Shown here piece by piece: positions 9,549 through 16,818 of a DNA stretch of 64,000 bases (position 1 is the stretch's first letter; the number at the start of each line of letters is the position of its first letter). The stretch lies in assembly GCF_026343295.1 (NCBI RefSeq), contig NZ_JAPELY010000002.1, positions 62,001-126,000 on the forward strand. Direction: 5' to 3'. Origin of the DNA: Streptomyces sp. NBC_00083 (GTDB lineage: Bacteria > Actinomycetota > Actinomycetes > Streptomycetales > Streptomycetaceae). Position numbers and translations under genes: made by a program. The notes beneath the pieces were generated by a model. That model was not told the origin of the DNA and did no database searches. It was given only the letters and a program-made list of their open reading frames with translations.

Positions 9549-10070
9549 CACAGCCGCTCGGCTCGGCTCCGGGTGCCCTACGTCTTCAGGGGCGCGGGGC
9601 TGTGCCGTTTGCGCGGCTCCGCCGCGGTGGGCGCGACGCCGGGTGCCCTACAGGGGCGCGGGGAACTGCGCGAGACGCGGGCACGGTCCGCAGACGGAAG
9701 CCGGGGTTGCTGGGGCTCCGCCCCAGGCCCCGGGGGATGCCCCACCCCGCCCCTTCCCGAAACCCTCCGGGGGCGGGAAGAGGGACTGGGGTTCAGGACC
9801 TGGGGCTCCGCCCCAGACCCCGTTCGCGCCTTAAGGGCGCTCGTCCTCAAACGCCGGACGGGCTGAAAGCGCGCTCGTCCTCAAACGCCGGACCGGCTGA
9901 GGATGCCGCAACTGGGCACCCTGCCAAGGGCAACCCACCCAGGGGCGCGGGGAACTGCGCGAGACGCGGGCACGGTCCGCAGACGAACCCGGGGCCGCGC
10001 ACAGGCCGCAGGCGGGGCTCCGTCCAGGCGGCCCCCGGCGTGCCGGGCGGCGCCGAGCAGTCGGGCTCGG
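9549..10070. repeat. Intergenic spacer made of dispersed Streptomyces-type repeats
   Basis: 522 bases without a credible gene. It is a mosaic of repeated modules: the core GGGGCGCGGGGAACTGCGCG with a following GACGCGGGCACGGTCCGC at 9651-9697 and again at 9940-9986; a related GGGGCGCGGGGCTGTG module at 9590-9640; two GGGGCTCCGCCCCAG hairpin units; and two nearly tandem copies of CTCGTCCTCAAACGCCGGAC (9841-9866 and 9873-9900). The same core recurs at 31.5-31.7 kb and the ACGCCGGACGGGCTGA piece at 62.8 kb. The ORFs crossing it are low-complexity. Confidence 0.8.
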
Positions 10071-10349
10071 CTACGAGTCGTCGCCCCGGTCGCGCCGAGT
10101 GCGGTCCTCCAGGGACGCCAGGAACTCCGGGTTGTCGTCCGGCGCCGTCCACCGCGCCGGACGACGGCGGACCTTGCCCGCCACCAGCCACGCCACCGGC
10201 CCCACCAGCACCTCCCCGAAGAGCAGCACCACGATGATCCACACCACCTTGGGGAGGCCCTTGACGTCCTCCTCCGGGGTGTTCAGGCAGTCGATGAACG
10301 CGTAGATCCACACCGCCAGGACCAGCAGGAACGGCAGATACCTGAGCAT
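10071..10349 (-). CDS. PLDc_N-type small membrane protein
   Basis: 92 residues. Two predicted membrane helices (MLRYLPFLLVLAVWIYAFIDC and VVWIIVVLLFGEVLVGPVAWL) are separated by a short polar loop (LNTPEEDVKGLPK), then a charged cytoplasmic tail. This is the layout of the phospholipase D nuclease N-terminal (PLDc_N) domain, here standing alone without catalytic HKD motifs. The start is the ATG at 10349; the long open frame upstream is antisense to mqnL. The gene is divergent from mqnL, 87 bases apart. The function of stand-alone PLDc_N proteins is unknown to me. Confidence 0.85.
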   Translation of the reverse strand: MLRYLPFLLVLAVWIYAFIDCLNTPEEDVKGLPKVVWIIVVLLFGEVLVGPVAWLVAGKVRRRPARWTAPDDNPEFLASLEDRTRRDRGDDS

Positions 10350-10423
10350 GTCGGACGGTCCCCCCGGGAGCGGTTGCGGGCCGTGCCTCGGCCCCGGTGA
10401 CCGGCCCAGGGTATCGGGTGCCG

Positions 10424-10437
10424 GATACTGGACCCCA
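10424..10437 (+). promoter_or_regulatory. Possible -10 element of a leaderless mqnL transcript
   Basis: GATACT (10424-10429) lies 7 bases before the mqnL ATG, and no Shine-Dalgarno sequence is present. That spacing would place the transcription start on the start codon. No good -35 match is visible. Confidence 0.35.
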
Positions 10438-11894
10438 TGGCTTACGACGATCTCCGATCGCTGCTCAGGGCGCTGGAGCGCGAGGGCGACCTCAAGCGCA
10501 TCAAGGCCGAGGTCGACCCGTATCTGGAAGTCGGCGAGATCGTCGACCGGGTCAACAAGGCCGGCGGCCCCGCCCTCCTCTTCGAGAACGTCAAGGGCTC
10601 CGCGATGCCCCTGGCCATGAATGTCTACGGGACCGACCGGCGCCTCCTCAAGGCACTCGGGCTCTCGTCGTACGAGGAGATCAGCGACAAGATCGGCGGG
10701 CTGCTCAAGCCCGAGCTGCCGCAGGGCTTCGTCGGCATCCGCGAGGCGTTCGGCAAGCTCGGCACGATGGTCCACGTACCGCCGAAGAAGGTGAAGCAGG
10801 AGGCCGCCCCCGTCCAGGAGGTCGTGCTGACCGGGGACGACGTCGATCTCGACCGGCTGCCCGCGCTCTTCACCTGGCCCGAGGACGGCGGCTCGTTCTT
10901 CAACCTGGGCCTCACCCACACCAAGCACCCCGAGACGGGCGTGCGCAACCTCGGCCTCTACCGCCTCCAGCGCCACGACAAGCGCACCATCGGCATGCAC
11001 TGGCAGATCCACAAGGACAGCCGCAACCACTACGCGGTCGCCGCCAAGCGGGGCGAGCGGCTGCCGGTCGCGATCGCCTTCGGCTGCCCCCCGGCCGTCA
11101 CGTACGCCTCCACCGCGCCGCTGCCCGGCGACATCGACGAGTACCTCTTCGCCGGGTTCGTCCAGGGCAAGCGGATCGAGATGGTCGACTGCAAGACCGT
11201 GCCGCTCCAGGTGCCGGCCAACGCCGAGGTCGTCATCGAGGGCTGGCTGGAGCCGGGCGAGATGCTGCCCGAGGGGCCGTTCGGCGACCACACCGGGTTC
11301 TACACGCCGCAGGAACCGTTCCCCGCGCTCACCATCGACTGCGTCACGATGCGCAAGCGCCCGCTGCTCCAGTCCATCGTGGTCGGCCGCCCGCCGACCG
11401 AGGACGGGCCGCTGGGCCGCGCGACGGAGCGTTTCTTCCTGCCGCTCCTCAAGATCATCGTGCCGGACATCGTCGACTACCACCTGCCGGAGTCGGGCGG
11501 CTTCCACAACTGCGCGATCGTCTCGATCGACAAGAAGTACCCCAAGCACGCGCAGAAGGTGATGCACGCGATCTGGGGCGCGCACATGATGTCGCTCACC
11601 AAGCTCATCGTGATCGTGGACGCCGACTGCGACGTCCACAACCTGCACGAAGTGTCCTGGCGGGCCTTCGGCAACACCGACTACGCCCGCGACCTGACCG
11701 TCGTCGAAGGCCCGGTCGACCACCTCGACCACGCCTCCTACCAGCAGTTCTGGGGCGGCAAGGCGGGCATCGACGCGACCGCGAAGTGGCCCGAGGAGGG
11801 CTACACGCGCGACGGCGGCTGGCCCGCGATGGTCGAGTCGGACGCGGATACGGCGGCGAAGGTCGACCGCCGCTGGAAGGAGTACGGGCTCTAG
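10437..11894 (+). CDS. mqnL: UbiD-family decarboxylase of the futalosine menaquinone pathway
   Basis: 485 residues, full length for UbiD-type prenyl-FMN-dependent decarboxylases. Recognisable stretches include NKAGGPALLFENVKG, RLQRHDKRTIGMHW (cofactor/metal region), EGPFGDHTGFYTPQ and the C-terminal HMMSLTKLIVIVDADCDVHN. In the futalosine route it would remove the carboxyl group of the naphthoate intermediate. The next two genes encode the UbiA-type prenyltransferase and the UbiX-type flavin prenyltransferase that makes its cofactor. Its stop overlaps the mqnP start by one base (TAGTG). Equivalent to SCO4490 of S. coelicolor by content and order. Confidence 0.93.
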   Translation: MAYDDLRSLLRALEREGDLKRIKAEVDPYLEVGEIVDRVNKAGGPALLFENVKGSAMPLAMNVYGTDRRLLKALGLSSYEEISDKIGGLLKPELPQGFVGIREAFGKLGTMVHVPPKKVKQEAAPVQEVVLTGDDVDLDRLPALFTWPEDGGSFFNLGLTHTKHPETGVRNLGLYRLQRHDKRTIGMHWQIHKDSRNHYAVAAKRGERLPVAIAFGCPPAVTYASTAPLPGDIDEYLFAGFVQGKRIEMVDCKTVPLQVPANAEVVIEGWLEPGEMLPEGPFGDHTGFYTPQEPFPALTIDCVTMRKRPLLQSIVVGRPPTEDGPLGRATERFFLPLLKIIVPDIVDYHLPESGGFHNCAIVSIDKKYPKHAQKVMHAIWGAHMMSLTKLIVIVDADCDVHNLHEVSWRAFGNTDYARDLTVVEGPVDHLDHASYQQFWGGKAGIDATAKWPEEGYTRDGGWPAMVESDADTAAKVDRRWKEYGL

Positions 11895-12796
11895 TGAGTG
11901 CCTCAGCCGCAGCAGTGCCCCAGCCGGGGCGGACCAAGGCCTTCCTGCGCCTCGTCATGATCGAGCACTCGGTCTTCGCGCTGCCCTTCGCCTACACCGC
12001 CGCGCTCACGGCGATGTTCCAGCTCGACGGGAACATCCACTGGGGGCGGCTGCTCCTGGTCACCGTCGCCATGGTGGGGCTGCGTACCTTCGCGATGGCG
12101 TGCAACCGGATCATCGACCGGGAGATCGACGCCCGTAACCCGCGCACCGCGGGCCGCGAGCTGGTCACCGGCGCGGTGTCGGTGCGCTCGGCGTGGACCG
12201 GCGCGCTCATCGCGCTCGTCGTCTTCCTCGGCGCGGCCGCCGCGCTCAACCCGCTGTGCCTGGCGCTCGCGCCGGTCGCGGTGGTTCCGATGGTGGTCTA
12301 TCCGTACGGGAAGCGGTTCACCAACTTCCCGCAGGCCATCCTCGGCATCGCGCAGGCGATGGGCCCGGTCGGCGCGTGGATCGCGATCACCGGCTCCTGG
12401 TCGTGGGACGCGGTGATCCTGGGGCTCGCGATCGGCATCTGGATCGGCGGCTTCGACCTGATCTACGCCTGCCAGGACGTGGAGGCCGACCGCGGCCACG
12501 GCGTGAAGTCGGTGCCGGCCCGCTTCGGCATCCCAGCCGCGATCTACGGCGCGCGCGGCTGCCACACCGTGACGATGGCGCTGCTCGTCTGGTACGCGCT
12601 GGCGACCGGCGCCGGGATCTTCTTCTGGCTGGGTCTCGTCATCGTGCTCGGGGCCTTCCTCTACGAGCACACCCTGGTCAAGCCGCACGACCTCTCCAAG
12701 CTCAACCGCGCCTTCTTCCAGGTCAACGGCTTCATCGGGATCGCGCTCTTCGTGTGCGCGCTGCTTGACCTGGTGGTGCGGGGGCTGACGGTCTAG
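11894..12796 (+). CDS. mqnP: UbiA-family polyprenyltransferase of the menaquinone pathway
   Basis: 300 residues with about eight membrane helices. Two Asp-rich motifs that bind Mg-prenyl diphosphate are visible: NRIIDREIDARNPRTAGR and YACQDVEADRGHGVKSVPARFG. It attaches the polyprenyl tail to the dihydroxynaphthoate-type ring in the membrane. GTG start overlaps the mqnL stop by one base, so the two are coupled. Lying between mqnL and mqnM makes the menaquinone role much more likely than heme or ubiquinone side-chain chemistry. Confidence 0.93.
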   Translation: MSASAAAVPQPGRTKAFLRLVMIEHSVFALPFAYTAALTAMFQLDGNIHWGRLLLVTVAMVGLRTFAMACNRIIDREIDARNPRTAGRELVTGAVSVRSAWTGALIALVVFLGAAAALNPLCLALAPVAVVPMVVYPYGKRFTNFPQAILGIAQAMGPVGAWIAITGSWSWDAVILGLAIGIWIGGFDLIYACQDVEADRGHGVKSVPARFGIPAAIYGARGCHTVTMALLVWYALATGAGIFFWLGLVIVLGAFLYEHTLVKPHDLSKLNRAFFQVNGFIGIALFVCALLDLVVRGLTV

Positions 12797-12827
12797 TACC
12801 TGGCGGCGCCCCGCAGGGGGTGCCGGA

Positions 12828-12841
12828 TAGGCTCGGACACG
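12828..12841 (+). promoter_or_regulatory. Possible -10 element just before mqnM
   Basis: TAGGCT (12828-12833) fits the Streptomyces TAnnnT -10 pattern and lies 7 bases before a GTG with no ribosome site, the arrangement of a leaderless promoter. If real, mqnM can be transcribed independently of mqnLP. Confidence 0.35.
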
Positions 12842-13566
12842 TGGAGCACGTGAACGTACACAGTCAGCAGCGGACGCCGTGGGTCGTGGGGGTGTCGGGC
12901 GCGTCGGGCACGCCGTACGCGGCGGCGGTGCTGCGCGCGCTGCTGGCGGCCGGCGAGAGCGTGGACCTGGTGGTCTCGCGCGCCTCGCGGCTGACGCTTC
13001 TCGACGAGACGGGCATCGCGTTCCGTGACGCGCACTGGCGGGACGACCTGCGGGCGTGGCTGGCGCGGGGCGCGGACGGCAAGCCGGACGCCTTCGGCGC
13101 CGTGGACGTGTCGGACGTGCGGCACTGGGCGGCCGGGGATCTGGCGGCCGGGCCCTCGTCGGGGTCGTACGCGGTGAAGGGGATGCTGATCGTGCCGGCG
13201 TCGACGGCCTGTGTGGCCGGGGTCGCGCTCGGGCTTTCGAAGGACCTGTTGCAGCGGGCCGCGAGCGTGACGCTCAAGGAGCGGCGGAAGCTGGTGGTCG
13301 CGGTGCGCGAGACGCCGTTGAACGGTCAGACGCTCAAGCACCTGGTGGCGCTGGACGAGGCGGGCGCCGTGGTGCTGCCCGCCTCTCCGGCGTTTTATGC
13401 GGGGGCGACGCACATCCAGGATCTGGTGGACTTCGTCGCGGGGCGGGTGCTCGACGCGGCAGGGGTGCCGCACGGTCTGTACCGCCGCTGGGAGGGAGAG
13501 CTCGGATCGGGGCACGCCCCGGACGGGCGCGGCCGCGATCTCGAAGGAGGCTCTCGCGGGGATTAG
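12841..13566 (+). CDS. mqnM: UbiX-family flavin prenyltransferase
   Basis: 241 residues. N-terminal VVGVSGASGTPYAAAVLRAL is the flavin phosphate-binding loop; SSGSYAVKGMLIVPASTACVAGVALGLSKDLLQRAASVTLKERRKLVV and RETPLN are family hallmarks. It builds prenyl-FMN, the cofactor needed by the UbiD-type MqnL encoded two genes upstream. An in-frame GTG at 12820 and another at 12850 are alternatives; 12841 was chosen from the -10-like TAGGCT seven bases upstream. A short basic/Gly-rich tail follows the domain. It is convergent with the 40-codon gene, which ends 4 bases inside its stop region. Confidence 0.92.
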   Translation: MEHVNVHSQQRTPWVVGVSGASGTPYAAAVLRALLAAGESVDLVVSRASRLTLLDETGIAFRDAHWRDDLRAWLARGADGKPDAFGAVDVSDVRHWAAGDLAAGPSSGSYAVKGMLIVPASTACVAGVALGLSKDLLQRAASVTLKERRKLVVAVRETPLNGQTLKHLVALDEAGAVVLPASPAFYAGATHIQDLVDFVAGRVLDAAGVPHGLYRRWEGELGSGHAPDGRGRDLEGGSRGD

Positions 13567-13685
13567 CGCTTCTTGGCGGCGCGCTTGGGGGCGCGGGGCT
13601 TCGTCGCGGTCTGGTGGGCACGGGACCGGTTGGCCAGGTCCTGAAGCTCGCGCATGCGGGCGTAGGCCATCTCGATCGTGTACAC
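13563..13685 (-). CDS. Small basic protein, 40 residues
   Basis: GTG at 13685 is preceded by TCAGGAG at an 8-base spacing, a strong ribosome site, and the frame closes at TAA 13563. The N-terminal half is a likely amphipathic helix (MYTIEMAYARMRELQDLANR); the C-terminal half is Lys/Arg/Ala/Pro-rich (KPRAPKRAAKKR), reminiscent of nucleic-acid-binding tails. It overlaps the mqnM 3' end by 4 bases and is divergent from the Lrp gene. I do not recognise a family. Codon bias and the ribosome site argue that it is real. Confidence 0.6.
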   Translation of the reverse strand: MYTIEMAYARMRELQDLANRSRAHQTATKPRAPKRAAKKR

Positions 13686-13827
13686 GGTGACAACTCCTGA
13701 AAGATCGTCTTTGATCTGCTGGAAATTTATCCAAACAGCTGCATGATTCGCAGGGTGTCTCCCCTGCGTGCCTTAGATTCTACACGTAAACTCGCGGTAT
13801 CGCTGAACAATGGAAGGCTTCAGGCAT
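13686..13827. promoter_or_regulatory. AT-richer divergent promoter region of the small gene and lrp
   Basis: About 125 bases that are clearly less GC-rich than the surroundings, including AAATTTATCCAAA near 13723 and TTAGATTCTACACGTAAAC near 13772. Lrp proteins often bind their own divergent promoters; specific boxes cannot be assigned. Confidence 0.4.
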
Positions 13828-14277
13828 ATGGACGCCGTCGATAGGCAGCTCATCCAGGCTCTGCGGGAGAACGGCAGGGCCTCGTACGCGGAACTGGGCC
13901 GGCTCGTCGGGCTCTCGGGCCCCAGCGTCACCGACCGCATCAACCGTCTCGAGGCGGCCGGTGTCATCACCGGGTACCGCGCCACGGTGGACTCCGCGTC
14001 GCTCGGCCTCGGCGTCACCGCGCTGATCGGCATCTCGCTCTCCGACGCCGCCGACCACGAGGACGTGGCCCGCCGTCTGCGCGACCTCGCGGAGATCGAG
14101 GACTGCTGGTTCATCGCCGGCGACGACTCGTACATGCTCAAGATCCGGGCCGGTGACGTGGACGGCCTGGAGAAGACGATCCGCCGCCTCGGCTCGACCA
14201 AGGGCGTTTCGCGCACCCGCACCACGATCGTGCTCTCCACGAAGTGGGAGAACCGGGTCGGGGAACTTCCCGAGTAG
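13828..14277 (+). CDS. Lrp/AsnC family transcriptional regulator
   Basis: 149 residues: N-terminal winged HTH (DRQLIQALRENGRASYAELGRLVGLSGPSVTDRINRLEAAGVITGYRA) and C-terminal RAM/ligand domain (LGLGVTALIGISL through TKWENRVGELPE). The ATG at 13828 follows GGAAGG at about 10 bases and gives the canonical family start; an ATG 18 bases upstream is also possible. It stands between the mqnLPM block and mqnE, 55 bases before mqnE on the same strand, and may sense an amino acid. Whether it controls menaquinone genes is not shown by the sequence. Confidence 0.93.
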   Translation: MDAVDRQLIQALRENGRASYAELGRLVGLSGPSVTDRINRLEAAGVITGYRATVDSASLGLGVTALIGISLSDAADHEDVARRLRDLAEIEDCWFIAGDDSYMLKIRAGDVDGLEKTIRRLGSTKGVSRTRTTIVLSTKWENRVGELPE

Positions 14278-14332
14278 GGCGGGGCGTACCTTGGGTGGAG
14301 CCTGAAAGACACACATATGGGAGGCGGCCTTG

Positions 14333-15496
14333 ATGGACGCGGGACTCAAGCGCGAGCTGGAGCAGAAGGTCCGGGCCGGGGAGCGGCTCAGCCGTGAGGA
14401 CGGCGTCGCGCTGTACGCGTCGGACGATCTGGCCTGGCTCGGCGGCCTCGCCCACGAGGTGCGCACCCGCAAGAACGGCGACGTCGTCCACTTCAACGTC
14501 AACCGTCACCTCAACATGACCAACGTGTGCACCGCGTCGTGCGCGTACTGCTCGTTCCAGCGCAAGCCGGGCGAGAAGGACGCGTACACGATGCGCATCG
14601 AGGAGGCCGTCCGCCTCGCCAAGGCGATGGAGAACGACAGCCTCACCGAGCTGCACATCGTCAACGGGCTCCACCCGACGCTCCCTTGGCGCTACTACCC
14701 GCGCTCGCTCAAGGCCCTCAAGGAGGCCCTGCCGAACGTCGGGCTCAAGGCGTTCACGGCCACCGAGATCCACCACTTCGAGACGATCTCCGGGCTCAGC
14801 GCGAGCGAGATCCTCGACGAGCTGATCGAGGCGGGCCTCGAATCGCTCACCGGCGGCGGCGCCGAGATCTTCGACTGGGAAGTGCGCCAGCACATCGTCG
14901 ACCACCGCACCCACTGGGAAGACTGGTCGCGCATCCACCGCCTGGCGCACGAGAAGGGGCTCAAGACCCCGGCGACCATGCTGTACGGGCACATCGAGGA
15001 GCCGCGCCACCGCGTCGACCACGTGCTGCGCCTGCGCGAGCTCCAGGACGAGACCGGCGGCTTCCAGGTCTTCATCCCGCTGCGCTACCAGCACGACTTC
15101 GTGGACATGCAGGACGGCAAGGTCCGCAACAAGCTCCAGGCGCGCACCACGATGGCGACCGGCGCCGAGGCGCTCAAGACCTTCGCGGTCTCGCGCCTGC
15201 TCTTCGACAACGTGCCGCACGTGAAGTGCTTCTGGGTCATGCACGGCCTCCAGACCACCCAGCTCGCGCTCCAGCACGGCGCCGACGACATGGACGGCTC
15301 GGTCGTCGAGTACAAGATCACGCACGACGCCGACAACTACGGCACGCCGAACAAGCTGACCCGTGACGACCTGCTCGACCTCATCCGCGAGGCCGGCTTC
15401 CGTCCCGTGGAGCGCAACACGCGGTACGAGATCATCCGCGAGTACCCGGGCCCGGACACGGAGCTGCGCGAGTCGCCGCAGCCGATGCGTTTCTGA
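14333..15496 (+). CDS. mqnE: Aminodeoxyfutalosine synthase (radical SAM)
   Basis: 387 residues. The radical-SAM cluster motif is NVCTASCAYCSFQR (Cys66, Cys70, Cys73). Other family marks are ELHIVNGLHPTLPW, SLTGGGAEIFDWEVRQHI, TPATMLYGHIEEPRHRVDH and FIPLRYQHDF. It joins the MqnA product to SAM-derived adenosyl radical, giving 6-amino-6-deoxyfutalosine. The start ATG 14333 has GGGAGGCGG upstream. It matches SCO4494 in content and position. The GNAT gene follows 10 bases after its stop. Confidence 0.95.
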   Translation: MDAGLKRELEQKVRAGERLSREDGVALYASDDLAWLGGLAHEVRTRKNGDVVHFNVNRHLNMTNVCTASCAYCSFQRKPGEKDAYTMRIEEAVRLAKAMENDSLTELHIVNGLHPTLPWRYYPRSLKALKEALPNVGLKAFTATEIHHFETISGLSASEILDELIEAGLESLTGGGAEIFDWEVRQHIVDHRTHWEDWSRIHRLAHEKGLKTPATMLYGHIEEPRHRVDHVLRLRELQDETGGFQVFIPLRYQHDFVDMQDGKVRNKLQARTTMATGAEALKTFAVSRLLFDNVPHVKCFWVMHGLQTTQLALQHGADDMDGSVVEYKITHDADNYGTPNKLTRDDLLDLIREAGFRPVERNTRYEIIREYPGPDTELRESPQPMRF

Positions 15497-15506
15497 GCGA
15501 GGTCCC

Positions 15507-16031
15507 GTGGCACTGACGTTCCGGCTCGACCCGCCGGTCACCCCCGCCCTGCGGGACGGACTCCTCGCCCTGTGGGCGGAGGTGTCCGACGCGGGCGGGG
15601 CCGTCGGCTTCGTGCCGCCGGTCACCGTGGAGGACGTGCGCCCCGAACTGGTCAAGCACTTCGTGGCCATGGCCGAGGGGCGGATGCGGCTGCTCGTCGG
15701 GTTCGACGAGGACGGGCGGGTCGCCGCCACCGCGTTCATCGCGTACAACACCCATCGCCTCATGACGCACTGGGTGTGGCTGTACACCGTCATGGTGCAC
15801 CCCCGGTACCAGGGCGAGGGGTACGGCCGCGACCTGATGGCGGCGACCGCCGACGCGGTGCGCGGCCTCGATGGCATCGAGGCGATCCGGCTCACCTGCC
15901 GGGGCGGCACCGGTGTCGACCGTTTCTACGCCTCGTGCGGCTACAAGGAGGTCGGGCGGGTGCCCGGCGCGATCCGGGTGGCCGCCGGGGACGACCGCGA
16001 CGACATCATCATGCTGCTCCCGCTGGGCTGA
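15507..16031 (+). CDS. GNAT family N-acetyltransferase
   Basis: 174 residues. The acetyl-CoA loop is VMVHPRYQGEGYGRDLM, followed by a classic beta5-alpha4 end (LTCRGGTGVDRFYASCGYKEVGRVPGAIRV). The substrate is unknown. GTG start with only 10 bases after mqnE, so it is probably cotranscribed with it. In-frame upstream sequence inside mqnE was not used because it has no GNAT features. Confidence 0.88.
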   Translation: MALTFRLDPPVTPALRDGLLALWAEVSDAGGAVGFVPPVTVEDVRPELVKHFVAMAEGRMRLLVGFDEDGRVAATAFIAYNTHRLMTHWVWLYTVMVHPRYQGEGYGRDLMAATADAVRGLDGIEAIRLTCRGGTGVDRFYASCGYKEVGRVPGAIRVAAGDDRDDIIMLLPLG

Positions 16032-16130
16032 GCCGGGTCCGGCGCCGGCCCGTGCCCGCCCGCTGAACTGATCCATTTGTGGGCGTGCTTCACTAGTCGG
16101 GCAGGTGCCACCGTAGAGAGAAGGTCAGTC

Positions 16131-16427
16131 GTGAACGCCGCAAAGCCGAGCGCCACCATCTGGTACACCATGCTGCGCGTGGGCATCTTCATCGGCAGCC
16201 TGGTCTTCGTCGGCCTGCTGGTCCAGTTCGGCATCGTGCCCAAGGGCAACGGCAACTCGAACCTCGTCTGGGTCGTCCTGCTCGCGCTGGTCATCTCCGC
16301 GCCGCTCAGCTACGTGCTCCTGCGCAAGCAGCGCGACGCGATGTCCGCGCAGATCGTGACCAAGGTGGAGAGCGCCAAGGCGAAGCTGGAGGCGAACCGT
16401 TCGCAGGAGGACGGCGTCGTCCAGTAG
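16131..16427 (+). CDS. DUF4229-type small membrane protein
   Basis: 98 residues with two membrane helices (YTMLRVGIFIGSLVFVGLLVQFG and LVWVVLLALVISAPLSYVLLR) and a charged, probably coiled-coil C-terminal tail (AKAKLEANRSQ). The layout fits the actinobacterial DUF4229 family of unknown function. GTG start preceded by GAGAGAAGG. It may belong to the mqnE-GNAT transcript, 99 bases apart. Confidence 0.8.
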   Translation: MNAAKPSATIWYTMLRVGIFIGSLVFVGLLVQFGIVPKGNGNSNLVWVVLLALVISAPLSYVLLRKQRDAMSAQIVTKVESAKAKLEANRSQEDGVVQ

Positions 16428-16445
16428 CCCGCTCCCTCAGCTCCC

Positions 16446-16485
16446 ACGGCCCGGTTCCGAAGCACTCCGCTTCGGGCCGGGCCGT
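16446..16485 (+). terminator. Composite hairpin terminator
   Basis: Outer stem ACGGCCCGG/CCGGGCCGT (16446-16454 with 16477-16485) encloses inner stem CCGAAGC/GCTTCGG (16457-16463 with 16469-16475). It lies 18 bases after the DUF4229 stop and separates that unit from the leader-peptide promoter. Confidence 0.65.
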
Positions 16486-16535
16486 CGTCGTGACCGGGGG
16501 CGGGGGTGAGTGGGTCATCACAGGTAAAAGAACTG

Positions 16536-16552
16536 CTTTGAGGTTCTCAAAG
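16536..16552. promoter_or_regulatory. Perfect palindrome at the promoter of the leader peptide
   Basis: CTTTGAG-GTT-CTCAAAG, 7-bp arms with a 3-base centre. It covers TTGAGG (16538-16543), a plausible -35, with TAACGT (16562-16567) as a TAnnnT -10 and the leader ATG at 16575. A repressor bound here would block the promoter. The regulator is unknown. Confidence 0.5.
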
Positions 16553-16574
16553 TTCAAGTGTTAACGTGTTCGAC

Positions 16575-16688
16575 ATGACGACAGCAGCTGTGCACCAGCA
16601 CCCCACCGGCGGATCCGTTCCGCTCGTGGCGCGTCTGCATGTCGACCTCTGCCGCTGCATGTCCGCGGTCTGTTGCCGCGACGTCTGA
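16575..16688 (+). CDS. Cysteine-rich putative leader peptide
   Basis: 37 codons ending at TGA 16686-16688. The C-terminal part is LHVDLCRCMSAVCCRDV, with Cys at 26, 28, 33 and 34, including a Cys-Cys pair a few codons before the stop. Small actinobacterial leader peptides with an HVDLCR-type motif are known upstream of sulfur and cysteine genes, where ribosome stalling on Cys codons is thought to control the downstream gene. No Shine-Dalgarno sequence precedes the ATG and the -10-like element is very close, so translation may be leaderless. The next gene is a DAACS symporter, 130 bases on. Mechanism is inferred. Confidence 0.75.
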   Translation: MTTAAVHQHPTGGSVPLVARLHVDLCRCMSAVCCRDV

Positions 16689-16818
16689 CCCCGGCATCAT
16701 GCGGCGGTGTCCCCAGCCTTACGTGACCGGTCCACGCGACCTGTCCCTCGTGAACGGGCGCCGCGCTCATCTCTGAACGTCGATCAGTCCCCGTCTCCGC
16801 TCACCAGGGAGTCTTTCC

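Noticed and set aside
9573..9866. Short open frames in the spacer after ccsB
   Set aside because: They run through dispersed repeats, are Gly/Pro/Arg low-complexity, and lack ribosome sites.
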